The position numbers and the translations under genes are program-made. 42,588 nt of DNA from Chloroflexota bacterium (GTDB lineage Bacteria > Chloroflexota > Anaerolineae > Anaerolineales > UBA11858): contig JABGRQ010000087.1 in assembly GCA_018648225.1 (NCBI GenBank), forward strand, positions 1-42,588, read 5' to 3'. The notes under the pieces were generated by a model, which was not told the origin of the DNA, searched no databases, and was given only the letters and a program-made list of their open reading frames with translations. Shown piece by piece: positions 15,040 through 23,597 of this stretch (position 1 is its first letter; each line of letters starts with the position of its first letter).

Positions 15040-15644
15040 AATGCGGCCTCCTCTCTCAGACGATGGGCGTGCGGCAGAAGTTCCCGAAATTTTTGGAGGC
15101 AATTTTGCATACGCTGGCGAGCACGCGCCAAACGGCTTTTGATCGTACCGAGCGGCTTTTCAATAACTGTGGCCGCTTCGCTATAGTCGAGGCCCTGAAT
15201 ATCGATCAGCACAATTGCCATGCGAAAATTGATAGGCAACTCGTTGAGGCAGCGCTGAATGGCAGCAGCTAACTCGCCGCGCTGCAGGGAAGTTTCCGGC
15301 GAATCGCCAGGATCAATCAGCCATTGGGGCGAATCGAAAATCTCGCCGTCATTGGTTTCGGGTTCCAGGGGTGTTGTGGGGCGGCGTTTTTGGCGGCGTA
15401 GTTCGTCGTAGCAAGCATTGGTGACAATGCGCAGCAGCCATGCGGTAAATGATCCGCCGCGGTAGGTATGAAGTTTGCGATAGGCCGAAATAAAGGCTTC
15501 CTGAGCAGCATCTTCAGCCGCACTGCGCTCGCCCATCACGCGGTAGGCCTGATTGTAGACGCGGTCTTGATAAGCCAAAACCAGTTGATTGAAAGCTTCT
15601 AAATCGCCCTTTTGAGCGGCCTGGATGAGTGCAGATTCATTCAC
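15036..15644 (-). CDS. ECF-type RNA polymerase sigma factor
   Basis: A 202-aa extracytoplasmic-function sigma factor. Region 2 includes FNQLVLAYQDRVYNQAYRV and DAAQEAFISAYRKLHTYRG for -10 recognition. Region 4 includes IDIQGLDYSEAATVIEKP and GTIKSRLARARQRMQ, a helix-turn-helix for -35 recognition. The GTG at 15,644 is chosen because GAGGA lies about 10 nt upstream and the domain begins right after it. It lies 1 nt after the DUF3054 stop and overlaps the anti-sigma start, so the four genes form one tight operon. It should direct a small regulon under control of the cognate anti-sigma factor; the signal is unknown. Confidence 0.93.
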   Translation of the reverse strand: MNESALIQAAQKGDLEAFNQLVLAYQDRVYNQAYRVMGERSAAEDAAQEAFISAYRKLHTYRGGSFTAWLLRIVTNACYDELRRQKRRPTTPLEPETNDGEIFDSPQWLIDPGDSPETSLQRGELAAAIQRCLNELPINFRMAIVLIDIQGLDYSEAATVIEKPLGTIKSRLARARQRMQNCLQKFRELLPHAHRLREEAAL

Positions 15645-15645
15645 G

Positions 15646-16041
15646 TTATAGTTTTCCTCGCCAAACCAACATCCAATACACAACTCGCCAGAACAAAATT
15701 CCCAGCGCGCTGAAGCCGCCCAAAACTACAACGAAAAGTGGCGCGATGCCGCGCCCAAGCCAAAATGCCCGGATGAGGGCGGCCATGGGACTGACGATAA
15801 TCATGGCATAAAATGGACGCCATAATTGACGAAAGTTTTTCATCCGTTCGAGATCGTAAACACCCAAAAGGGGTGCGATCATCAACCAGGCCACCAATAC
15901 CGGGACAAATGTCGTTAACATATACAAGCCAGCCGTATCCAGCGTGTCATGGCTAGCAAAGCCCCATAACGTTATGATAATCGCGATGATTACGTCACCG
16001 CTTATCAAAATCCATTGTTGTTGAGTCAATTTTTTTTGCAT
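15646..16041 (-). CDS. DUF3054 family membrane protein
   Basis: A 131-aa protein with four predicted membrane helices (about residues 11-27, 36-60, 76-95 and 100-126). The order of short loops and the LISGDVIIAIIITLWGFASH opening match DUF3054, a family of unknown function. Its stop is 1 nt before the sigma-factor GTG start, so it is the first gene of the sigma/anti-sigma/Nudix operon. Only a weak ribosome-binding site (AAAGA) is visible. It could take part in envelope sensing, but nothing in its sequence proves this. Confidence 0.75.
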   Translation of the reverse strand: MQKKLTQQQWILISGDVIIAIIITLWGFASHDTLDTAGLYMLTTFVPVLVAWLMIAPLLGVYDLERMKNFRQLWRPFYAMIIVSPMAALIRAFWLGRGIAPLFVVVLGGFSALGILFWRVVYWMLVWRGKL

Positions 16042-16080
16042 AATCTTTCAACTTTATTTAGAACAAAATCAGGGTTCTTT

Positions 16081-16122
16081 GGCAACGGCCGTGAGAAAAC
16101 CCACGGTGATTCCCAAAAATCT
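16081..16122. repeat. Short intergenic repeat, copy 1
   Basis: It contains a small hairpin (CCGTG ... CACGG, 16,089-16,106) and the words GAGAAAACCCACG and GATTCCCA, which recur in the same order at 22,332-22,414. It lies between the FHA-ABC transporter stop and the DUF3054 gene. Confidence 0.45.
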
Positions 16123-16127
16123 AAAAT

Positions 16128-19100
16128 CTATACAACATCCTTACGCTTTTGGAAGACGAGCATAATACCCATCAGCACCAGCATAATCACCGCGAGCACC
16201 ATCCAGCGAGAGAAAATAGAACCTTCAAAGACATAGCCATAATCATCGTATATGGTACCAAGCAAAGACTCGGCGCTGTTGATCGCTTTCTCGCGGCTCT
16301 TGACCCAATCGGCGCGCTCATCGCCATAATCTTGCATGGCATCGGTGTACTCATCGGCCTGTTCCTGTCGCAGATCGGCGTATTCATCACCTTGGGCATC
16401 CATCTGATCGGCATATACCTGACCCTGATCCTGACTATCGAGGCGATATTGTTCAAATTGATCCATAGCCGCATCCTGCTGTTCTTTGCCCTGAGTACGC
16501 GAATCATCCATATAGGCTTCCATATTGCGCGGATCGGCGGGCGTGGGGTATGGCGTCGGGGAGGGTAACGGTGTAGGGGTAAACATCGGAGTCAGCGAAG
16601 GCAGCGCGGTGGGGTATAGATACGCAGTAGGCTGCGGAGGCTCTGCCGGTTCGAGCATCGCCAGTTTCTCCCTGGCAACATCATCATAGAAATCAGGCGA
16701 TAAAATGCCCGGAAAATCCGCACAATCGGTAAAAATACTCTCGCCCATACAGGAGCAATTGGCCTTTACCTCATCCGGCAAATGCTGGCGATCGCTCTTT
16801 GGAAACCCGGTTAAGCAGGGGTCCTCCATAAGCTTATCGCCCATGTGCGAAGCCTGGATAAAGCCCTCCCAAACCCAGCGCGAGGACATCACCACACTGA
16901 TCGGCCTCCCACCGGGGATGACATCAATGGGCAAAAGCGCGCCCGCAAAAAGAAATTGCGGAACAAGAATCGTGATTAACAAGAGCATGGCCGAATTTTG
17001 GTTCGGGGCAATCGCCGAAATTGCCAGGCCAATCAGGTAGCCTGATAAACTCCCCAAAAACAGGGTGATAAAGAAAGCCACATAATCCAAAGTGCTTGGG
17101 ATCAGCGGTTTTACAAACGCTATTCGAAAGGCCATCAGCACGGCGGCCTGATAGATCGCCAACACCACGCCTACCCAAGCCTTCGACATCAGGTAAGGGA
17201 ATATCTTCAAATTGACAGCCCGTTCGCGCTTGTAAATATCGGCTTCTTTAACAATTTCGCGCACACTGCTCAAGGATCCGGCCAAGATAGCCACAATCGC
17301 CAGCATATACCATTGTGAGATCACCAATTCTACATCGCCGGTAACAGGATTAAACAGATCATTACCCCAGATGAAATCCATCAGGCCCAGTATTGGCGCC
17401 AATGCCAGCATCATAATCAGTGAAATCTTGTCCTGTAGGATGATCTTCAAATTGCGCGCTGAGAGGATGGTAAACTGGCGCATCCCTGAAATTCGACGCT
17501 TGTTGGAAGGTGGACGCTGAGCCTCAGCTGCAACCTGAGAAACTGCGAGCGAACGGGCACCGGTATCCCAGCCCATTGCCTGGGCATAAATCGATGAGCC
17601 AAGATAACGTTCGCGCCATTCTTCGGGCTTGCCACGCGCATCATCGTTCAGGATGCGGTAAATATCATCGAATTCCATATCTTTTTCGCGGCGCTCGCGC
17701 TCGTTACGATATTTGTCAAAATACTCGAGCGCGTCTTCGGGAGCACCATAGAAAGCCAGATTTCCACCACGGGCCAAGAAAACCGCTTTATCGCAGAGCA
17801 TCACGTTTTTGGTGGCATGGGTAATTAAAATCACCGTGCGCCCCTGATCGGCCAGACGGCGCATCAACTTCATCATGTCATATTCGGTGCCAGGGTCCAG
17901 CCCGCTGGTCGGTTCATCCAAAAAGAACAAGCGCGGCTTGGTCAGCAATTCCACACCAATCGAAACGCGTTTCAACTGCCCGCCTGAGAGCCGCGCAATG
18001 GGAATATCGCGGCGCTCGGTGAGATCGAGCACATCCAGCACTTCGCGCACCGTGGCCTGACGCTCCGCCGGGCTGGTATCCGGCGGCATGCGCAATTTCG
18101 CCACAAAATCCAGCGCCATCTCCGGGGTCAGTTCCTGATGCACAATATCTTTCTGCGGCACATAGCCAATATCGTTGCGGAAAAGATCGTAATGGGCATA
18201 CAGATCGATTCCGTTCACGGTTACGCTGCCGTGGCTGGCAGGCCAATATCCGCTGATGGCGTTCATAAAGGTAGTTTTGCCCGCGCCGCTCATCCCCACC
18301 AGCGCCACAAATTCGTTCGGCTCGATGTTGAGATTAATATCTTTGAGTAGATTCAACGAGGGGGTAACTTGCTGATTAATATTGCGCACCTCGATGCGGA
18401 TGCCCTGCTCAACTTGCCCCTGGAGTTGCTGGCCGGAAAGAACGAAAACATACGGCCCGATGCGAATCTGGTCCCAATCTTTCAGGTAGGCTTCGCGATC
18501 GATGCGCTCTTCATTAACATAAATTCCATTACTGCTGCGCAAGTCTTTGATACTAAACCGCTTCCCCATGCGCTCGATCACGGCGTGATAGCGGCTCACC
18601 AGGGGATGATTGAGCACCACCTGATTATCCACCGCCCGCCCTACCGTAACCTTTTCATGCGCAGACAAATTCATCGTGCGCACGGCAGTCGGCGCAGCAG
18701 AAAGATCAACATCCAACGCGGTATGCGAAGCGCCACTTCCAGCCAGCGCGCCAATTTGACCAGGCATCATCATCGTTCCACTGGCCGAAGGCGCAAAACC
18801 GCCCGGCTGTTCTATCTGTTCAAGATACAATGTAAACTGACCAATTGTGATAAATTGCCCCGCCTGAACAGGATACTTCCGTTGGGGTGTCAGCATAACA
18901 CCCCCCACTTGCGTGCCATTGGTGGAGCCTAAATCTGTCAACCCGAGTTCATTCCCAACAACGCTGATGCGAGCATGTTGGCGCGAGGCTTCGTCATCGT
19001 TCAGCACAAGATCACTCTCTGCGCCACGCCCCAGAATCATATCACCGGTTCTCAGAAGGTGTGTTTGCCATTCTCCATTCCCATATCGGTAACGCAGCTG

Positions 19101-19457
19101 AAATGGCGAGTTTTCTTCAGACATACCACCAGCCACATAAGTTGCCGCGCCGCCGCTCAACGCCAACCCCAACTCAAAACCCCCGATTGTTAAAACCTGG
19201 CCTGCAGAAAGCTGTACGGGCGTACGCGCCGCAATGGGCTGGCCGTTGAGCAGGGTGCCATTGCTGGAACCTAAATCTGTCACCGTCCATTGCGTGCCCA
19301 TACGCTCCAGGCGAACATGATGCCGCGAGACTTCACGATGTTCCAGTTGAAAATCGCAATCTTCGCCGCGTCCAATCAGGATCGTTTCGCTCGTAAAAAT
19401 ATTTTCTTGCCAATCCTGATCTCCCAGGCGATAACGCACAACCAAGCTTGTATCCAT
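16128..19457 (-). CDS. ABC transporter, ATPase and permease fused, with three FHA domains
   Basis: About 1109 aa. Three FHA domains bind phosphothreonine peptides: about 25-100 (GRG...SRHH...SSNGT), 138-212 (GRG...SRQH...STNGT) and 268-340 (GRA...SRYH...SSNGI). The ATPase follows, with Walker A GMSGAGKT at 388-395, signature LSGGQ near 490 and Walker B LFFLDEP near 510. An ABC2-type (ABCG-like) permease with several helices comes next. A Pro/Thr linker, a charged Asp/Gln/Tyr-rich helix with repeated DEYAD/DEYTD words, and a final membrane helix close the protein. The start at 19,457 follows GGAGG. The domain order resembles FHA-ABCG proteins thought to be controlled by Ser/Thr kinases. The substrate is unknown. 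Confidence 0.92.
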   Translation of the reverse strand: MDTSLVVRYRLGDQDWQENIFTSETILIGRGEDCDFQLEHREVSRHHVRLERMGTQWTVTDLGSSNGTLLNGQPIAARTPVQLSAGQVLTIGGFELGLALSGGAATYVAGGMSEENSPFQLRYRYGNGEWQTHLLRTGDMILGRGAESDLVLNDDEASRQHARISVVGNELGLTDLGSTNGTQVGGVMLTPQRKYPVQAGQFITIGQFTLYLEQIEQPGGFAPSASGTMMMPGQIGALAGSGASHTALDVDLSAAPTAVRTMNLSAHEKVTVGRAVDNQVVLNHPLVSRYHAVIERMGKRFSIKDLRSSNGIYVNEERIDREAYLKDWDQIRIGPYVFVLSGQQLQGQVEQGIRIEVRNINQQVTPSLNLLKDINLNIEPNEFVALVGMSGAGKTTFMNAISGYWPASHGSVTVNGIDLYAHYDLFRNDIGYVPQKDIVHQELTPEMALDFVAKLRMPPDTSPAERQATVREVLDVLDLTERRDIPIARLSGGQLKRVSIGVELLTKPRLFFLDEPTSGLDPGTEYDMMKLMRRLADQGRTVILITHATKNVMLCDKAVFLARGGNLAFYGAPEDALEYFDKYRNERERREKDMEFDDIYRILNDDARGKPEEWRERYLGSSIYAQAMGWDTGARSLAVSQVAAEAQRPPSNKRRISGMRQFTILSARNLKIILQDKISLIMMLALAPILGLMDFIWGNDLFNPVTGDVELVISQWYMLAIVAILAGSLSSVREIVKEADIYKRERAVNLKIFPYLMSKAWVGVVLAIYQAAVLMAFRIAFVKPLIPSTLDYVAFFITLFLGSLSGYLIGLAISAIAPNQNSAMLLLITILVPQFLFAGALLPIDVIPGGRPISVVMSSRWVWEGFIQASHMGDKLMEDPCLTGFPKSDRQHLPDEVKANCSCMGESIFTDCADFPGILSPDFYDDVAREKLAMLEPAEPPQPTAYLYPTALPSLTPMFTPTPLPSPTPYPTPADPRNMEAYMDDSRTQGKEQQDAAMDQFEQYRLDSQDQGQVYADQMDAQGDEYADLRQEQADEYTDAMQDYGDERADWVKSREKAINSAESLLGTIYDDYGYVFEGSIFSRWMVLAVIMLVLMGIMLVFQKRKDVV

Positions 19458-19655
19458 GAACACGCCTCCGTAAATATTCGGGAATATCAACAACTTCAAT
19501 ATAACAAACTTACCCCTCCCCCGCAATAGTTCTCCGGGCCATACTTGCTGACACTATCAAAGACGATTACAATCAAAGATAAATGACGAAAAAGTATGGC
19601 TCTTTGGGAATGTCTCGCCAGTTCCGAATGAACCAAACAAATACCAGGAGTTACT

Positions 19656-20141
19656 ATGCCGTCAAAAGCTATCCAGGATCACTACCCTGAACAATGGAGC
19701 CACTGTTACGGATGTGGCAGCCTCAACGAACACGGCCACCCGATCAAGAGCTATTGGGATGAAAAAGTTGGCGAAGCTTACGCGACTTTTCAGCCGCAAC
19801 CCTACCATACCGCCATCCCCGGTTATGTTTACGGCGGGCTCATTGCATCACTGATCGACTGCCACGGCACCGGATCTGCCGCAGCGGCAGCCTACCGCGC
19901 AGCCGGACGCGCTATGGATGATAACGGGAAGCCGCTGCGCTTTGTTACCGCGTCCTTGCATGTAGATTATTTAAAACCTACCCCCCTCGGCCCTCCCCTG
20001 GAACTGCGCGGCCAGATCAAAGCAGTCAAAGGGCGCAAAGTGATCGTCAGCATCACCCTGGCCGCCAACGGCACAATCACCGCCCGCGGCGAAGTTGTGG
20101 CCGTACAAGTTCCTGAACACTGGACCCCCATTGACGGTTAG
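19656..20141 (+). CDS. PaaI-like hotdog thioesterase
   Basis: A 161-aa hotdog-fold protein. The first 40 residues hold CYGCG and HPIKSYW; YGGLIASLIDCHG forms the central hotdog helix, with D70 in the place of the usual catalytic acid. The SLHVDYLKPTPLG strand follows, then the dimer strands. It probably hydrolyses an acyl-CoA thioester, substrate unknown. CAGGAG precedes the ATG. The HAD gene starts 21 nt after the stop, so they may be cotranscribed. Confidence 0.88.
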   Translation: MPSKAIQDHYPEQWSHCYGCGSLNEHGHPIKSYWDEKVGEAYATFQPQPYHTAIPGYVYGGLIASLIDCHGTGSAAAAAYRAAGRAMDDNGKPLRFVTASLHVDYLKPTPLGPPLELRGQIKAVKGRKVIVSITLAANGTITARGEVVAVQVPEHWTPIDG

Positions 20142-20162
20142 TCCGTCTGAAAGGCATTCTCC

Positions 20163-20846
20163 ATGACCCTCGATCTTTCCCGAATTCGCGCCTTGTGCTT
20201 CGATGTTGACGGCACCCTCAGCGACACCGATGACCAATTTGTACACAAAGTTGCCAAAAACTTACAACCCCTGAAATTTCTTTTCCCCAACAACGACCCG
20301 CTTTCCTTTGCACGGCGCTTTGTAATGACTGTTGAAAGCCCGGGGAATTTTCTCTTTGGGATTCCCGATCAATTGGGTTTCGACTCGGTCCTGGCAAAAA
20401 TGGGCGACACGCTCTACTCTCTGGGGTTGGGCAAAGACCCTAAACCCTTTCTACTCATCCAGGGAGTCCAGCAAATGCTCGCTCAATTGGGGGAGGTATA
20501 TCCCCTGGCCGTAGTCAGCGCCCGCGGGGAGCGCAGCACGGGCTGGTTCCTCGATCAATTTGAATTGCGAGATCATTTCCGCTGCATCGCCACCGCGCAA
20601 ACCTGCCGCTACACCAAACCCCACCCCGACCCGATCGAATGGGCTGCTGAGCAAATCGGCGTAGCTCCGCATGAATGCCTGATGATCGGCGATACCACTG
20701 TGGATATTCTGGCCGCGAAAGCTGCCGGAGCGCAATCTGTAGGCGTGTTATGCGGCTTCGGCGAAAAAGATGAACTCCTTGAAGCAGGCGCAGATCTCAT
20801 CTTGGAACAAACCGCTGAACTCGTTGGGAAATTGATCGCTCAATAA
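20163..20846 (+). CDS. HAD-superfamily hydrolase (phosphoglycolate-phosphatase-like)
   Basis: A 227-aa haloacid-dehalogenase-type phosphatase. Motif I DVDGTLSDT holds the nucleophile D14 and D16. Motif II is the SARGER serine. Motif III lysine is in RYTKPHPDP, and motif IV GDTTVDILAAKAAG is near residue 176. An alpha-helical cap sits between motifs I and II. The set is complete, so it should be active, most likely on a small phosphorylated metabolite. It lies just after the thioesterase gene. Confidence 0.9.
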   Translation: MTLDLSRIRALCFDVDGTLSDTDDQFVHKVAKNLQPLKFLFPNNDPLSFARRFVMTVESPGNFLFGIPDQLGFDSVLAKMGDTLYSLGLGKDPKPFLLIQGVQQMLAQLGEVYPLAVVSARGERSTGWFLDQFELRDHFRCIATAQTCRYTKPHPDPIEWAAEQIGVAPHECLMIGDTTVDILAAKAAGAQSVGVLCGFGEKDELLEAGADLILEQTAELVGKLIAQ

Positions 20847-20873
20847 TATTCCCAAGGAGAAACCCCAGTACTA

Positions 20874-20913
20874 TTGTCCATCACATAGCGAATTTGTATA
20901 ATCTGCTATGTGA
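20874..20913 (+). promoter_or_regulatory. Promoter with perfect inverted repeat around the -10 box
   Basis: TTGTCC (20,874-20,879), a 17-nt spacer and TATAAT (20,897-20,902) form a good promoter. The -10 box is enclosed by perfect 9-bp inverted arms, TCACATAGC (20,881-20,889) and GCTATGTGA (20,905-20,913). The right arm contains the GTG start codon of the next gene, 7 nt after the -10 box. A repressor bound here would block polymerase; the message would be leaderless. Confidence 0.6.
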
Positions 20914-22283
20914 TTAAACGAGTATTTTTGCTTCCACTCAGCATCCTAATATTTACTTTTCTATCATCTGCGTGTACTGCGACTTCACAGGCACCTACTA
21001 AACCCAATTATACTCACCACGAACTTGCTCCACATTTTATAAGTCTATATGAAGCGTTAGGGGGTAACGATGTATTTGGCATCCCGATCTCACCGCCATT
21101 TTTTGATGGGGAAATTACCTATCAGTACACAGCTGCCGGTCTGTTTTCCTTTGACCCCACAGCCCCACTAATCGATCAAGTAAGGCTAGAACCTATTGGG
21201 AATGAACTGGATACTGTATTTTCACTCTCAACTAGCGTTTCCCCTTCTGAAATATTATCTGTTTATCCGGGTTTTGAAACTTTTTATCAGAGATTAGGTG
21301 GAGAAAGTATCGTAGGAAGACCAATCACCGCGATTCAACATAATGATAACCAGGGACGAATAGAACAACACTTCGAAAATCTGGGGATCTACCAATTAGA
21401 TTCAGACCCTCAAGATAAAATTCAATTGCTTCATTATGGCGAATGGTTGTGCTCTGAAGTATGCGAGTTCACTTCACCCAATGACAGTATCGTCACAAAT
21501 ATATCTACCGTAGAACAACCTTTCAGCGATGCAATACTACAATTTACTCCGCAGTTATTAGGCCGCCCGCTCTCAAACCCATATGTCACATCCACTCAAC
21601 AGCTTGAACAGATTTTCTTCAATGTAATTCTAACTGCACCCCTTGATGATCCAAAAACAGTCCGATTACTTCCGATTACAGAAGCGCTTGGAATTTCCGC
21701 CAACCTCAACATGGAAATTCAGATTGCTGAAGAATTAAGTTCTTATCTGATGAATCACGGCGGTACGGCAATTGCCGGAAACCCGATTACGCCATTTGTA
21801 GCGCTAAGCCCATCAATTTTTCGGCAGTGCTTTTCCAACTTGTGCCTTGAATATTTGCCAAACGCTGTTGGAGATCAACAAATACGGCCAACTCCTTTGG
21901 GCTATCTTTATCGTCAGTACATTTTGACAAATGAAATTATTCCTGGGGTAAATAAGCCGAAATCAAATCAGCAATCTATATTAATTTGGGAAGAATCTCC
22001 ATTTGTTGCACCCAACCAACCACAAACCATTGGTGTAAATATTCTTGAAAATGGGGAGCCAGCACCAGGAGCAAAGCCTGTTTTAATCCTCAATTTACCT
22101 GGTGATATTCACATCACATATCATTTTTCAGACACTGATGATAAAGGTAGCGCTTCGCTCACGCTAAACCCGATTGATGCTCCGCTTGGAAGAGTGATTG
22201 GCTACCAGGTATGCACCACAAATCAAGGTGAAATAAGCACCAATTGTAAAAGTGAGAGTTTTATCATTTGGAGTAGTCCCTAA
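20910..22283 (+). CDS. Secreted lipoprotein with LGFP-like repeats and an Ig-like domain
   Basis: A 457-aa protein with a lipobox ending LSSAC (Cys22). Three or more segments carry a GG-x4-G-x-P-I pattern: LGGNDVFGIPI near residue 51, LGGESIVGRPI near 129 and HGGTAIAGNPI near 283. This is reminiscent of LGFP-type repeats and is often seen in Chloroflexota surface proteins. The last 110 residues look like an Ig-like beta-sandwich. The start is GTG at 20,910, based on the promoter position and lipobox spacing. Base composition is visibly more AT-rich than flanking genes. It shares its layout with the gene at 22,493, so the two are probably diverged tandem duplicates. Function is unknown; cell-surface attachment or binding is a guess. 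Confidence 0.72.
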   Translation: MIKRVFLLPLSILIFTFLSSACTATSQAPTKPNYTHHELAPHFISLYEALGGNDVFGIPISPPFFDGEITYQYTAAGLFSFDPTAPLIDQVRLEPIGNELDTVFSLSTSVSPSEILSVYPGFETFYQRLGGESIVGRPITAIQHNDNQGRIEQHFENLGIYQLDSDPQDKIQLLHYGEWLCSEVCEFTSPNDSIVTNISTVEQPFSDAILQFTPQLLGRPLSNPYVTSTQQLEQIFFNVILTAPLDDPKTVRLLPITEALGISANLNMEIQIAEELSSYLMNHGGTAIAGNPITPFVALSPSIFRQCFSNLCLEYLPNAVGDQQIRPTPLGYLYRQYILTNEIIPGVNKPKSNQQSILIWEESPFVAPNQPQTIGVNILENGEPAPGAKPVLILNLPGDIHITYHFSDTDDKGSASLTLNPIDAPLGRVIGYQVCTTNQGEISTNCKSESFIIWSSP

Positions 22284-22331
22284 CGTTACTCATCATTGCT
22301 GTAGATTATCCATATCCCTGCCCAAAAGCCT

Positions 22332-22414
22332 CTTTGAGAACTGCCGCGAGAAACCCCACGTTTAGGGATGTAGGGAACTACCACAGGGATTCCCAGAAAC
22401 CCGCCCAAAAATCT
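22332..22414. repeat. Short intergenic repeat, copy 2
   Basis: It shares GAGAAA-CCCACG and GATTCCCA words, in order, and the final AAAAATCT with 16,081-16,122. It carries an extra insert of about 35 nt with two TAGGGA words. Confidence 0.4.
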
Positions 22415-22437
22415 GAATTAATATCAAATTTATTTGT

Positions 22438-22443
22438 TATAAT
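22438..22443 (+). promoter_or_regulatory. Possible -10 box for the gene at 22,493
   Basis: A perfect TATAAT lies 49 nt before the ATG, without a good -35 box. A small perfect hairpin, GTAGTT-CAAA-AACTAC (22,470-22,485), followed by TTTT lies in the would-be leader just before the start, and no Shine-Dalgarno sequence is visible. Confidence 0.4.
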
Positions 22444-22492
22444 GCATTGCGTGTAACTGCATACTGTTTGTAGTTCAAAAACTACTTTTAAT

Positions 22493-23479
22493 ATGGCTAA
22501 AAAAACCTTGGTCTCCAAAAATAGTGCTGTTTTTTTACTTGTCATTGTTTTTTCAATGATTGGTACGATTACTTACGCTCAAACTACCAATTCAAGTCGC
22601 TATTTTCCTGAAACCGGGCATTGGGTCAGCGGGGACTTTTTAATCAAATATGATAGTACTGCCAACGGACAAGAAATTTACGGTAATCCAATTACCAGCG
22701 CATTTACCGATATGGATAGCAATCGGCTCGTGCAATATTTTGAGAAGGTACGCTTTGAACTTCACCCCGAAGCCGTAAGTGATTTGCGCGTAGAAATAAC
22801 CCCCCTGGGCAGTTTCTTATATACATCTGGCGAGGGGGAAGTAGTCACGATCCCTGAAAATTCATCATCCTGCCAGTTTTATCCCGAAAGCGGGTTTTCA
22901 GTTTGTCACGCATTTCTTGAATATTTCCAGGAAAATGGCGGGGTCAGTCAATTCGGGTATCCAATTTCGGGGGTTGAAATCCATGGCGGCTGGACCACGC
23001 AATATTTCCAGCGCGCCCGCTTCGAGCTACATCCTGAACTTCCTGTCGGTGAGCGAGTTGTGCTCACCAATTTAGGCACGCGGTATTTCTACTCCCACGG
23101 CGAGAATCCAATCTACTTGCAACCGCAATTAGTAGTAGTAGATGATACGATCCTTAAACAACCCGCTACAGCACTACGAGTGCATGCTTTTGTTAGCCGC
23201 CCTATACTGCCACAATATGAAACCGAGCAAAAACTATATGTGGTCGTCTACGATCAAAATTTCAAACCCGTTGAGGGTGTTTTTGTATCTTTCACTATTC
23301 TTCAGACCGGTCAAGATGATGAAGATATTTCTGGCAGAATGCAAAATACCAATCAGGATGGCGTGAGTGTGGGAATAATGGATTTGCCACTGCTGGCACC
23401 GGGAACCATTGAAGTTAAGATCTACGCCGTGCTCAATACAATTGGCCAACAAACGATCACATCGTTCCAGGTGTGGTAG
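22493..23479 (+). CDS. Secreted repeat protein with Ig-like domain
   Basis: A 328-aa protein with a signal peptide (hydrophobic residues 12-27, likely cleavage after TYA at 29). Two related repeats follow, each of the type FPETG...YGNPITS...VQYFEKVRFELHPE and FYPESG...FGYPISG...TQYFQRARFELHPE, ending LTNLGTRYF. The C-terminal 110 residues are a probable Ig-like domain. There is no lipobox, unlike the gene upstream, whose architecture it otherwise shares. The family is common in Chloroflexota but uncharacterised. It ends before a strong bidirectional terminator. Confidence 0.75.
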   Translation: MAKKTLVSKNSAVFLLVIVFSMIGTITYAQTTNSSRYFPETGHWVSGDFLIKYDSTANGQEIYGNPITSAFTDMDSNRLVQYFEKVRFELHPEAVSDLRVEITPLGSFLYTSGEGEVVTIPENSSSCQFYPESGFSVCHAFLEYFQENGGVSQFGYPISGVEIHGGWTTQYFQRARFELHPELPVGERVVLTNLGTRYFYSHGENPIYLQPQLVVVDDTILKQPATALRVHAFVSRPILPQYETEQKLYVVVYDQNFKPVEGVFVSFTILQTGQDDEDISGRMQNTNQDGVSVGIMDLPLLAPGTIEVKIYAVLNTIGQQTITSFQVW

Positions 23480-23553
23480 TAAATAAGTAAGGGTTTCGCC
23501 GCGCCACAAGAAATTACCCAGAGAAAGTTCATAATCTTCAAAGCTTTGGTTAA

Positions 23554-23593
23554 AAAAAGAAGGCCACAGCAAAATTGCTGCGGCCTTCTTTTT
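23554..23593. terminator. Strong bidirectional terminator
   Basis: AAAAAGAAGGCC pairs perfectly with GGCCTTCTTTTT; after one A-C mismatch CAGCAA pairs with TTGCTG around a 2-nt loop. A and T runs on both sides allow termination on both strands. It separates the convergent secreted-protein and TPR genes. Confidence 0.92.
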
Positions 23594-23597
23594 GCAT

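Noticed and set aside
19458-19655. A tRNA or small RNA gene between the FHA-ABC and thioesterase genes
   Set aside because: No cloverleaf, no conserved T-arm sequence and no terminator was found; it looks like a plain divergent promoter region.
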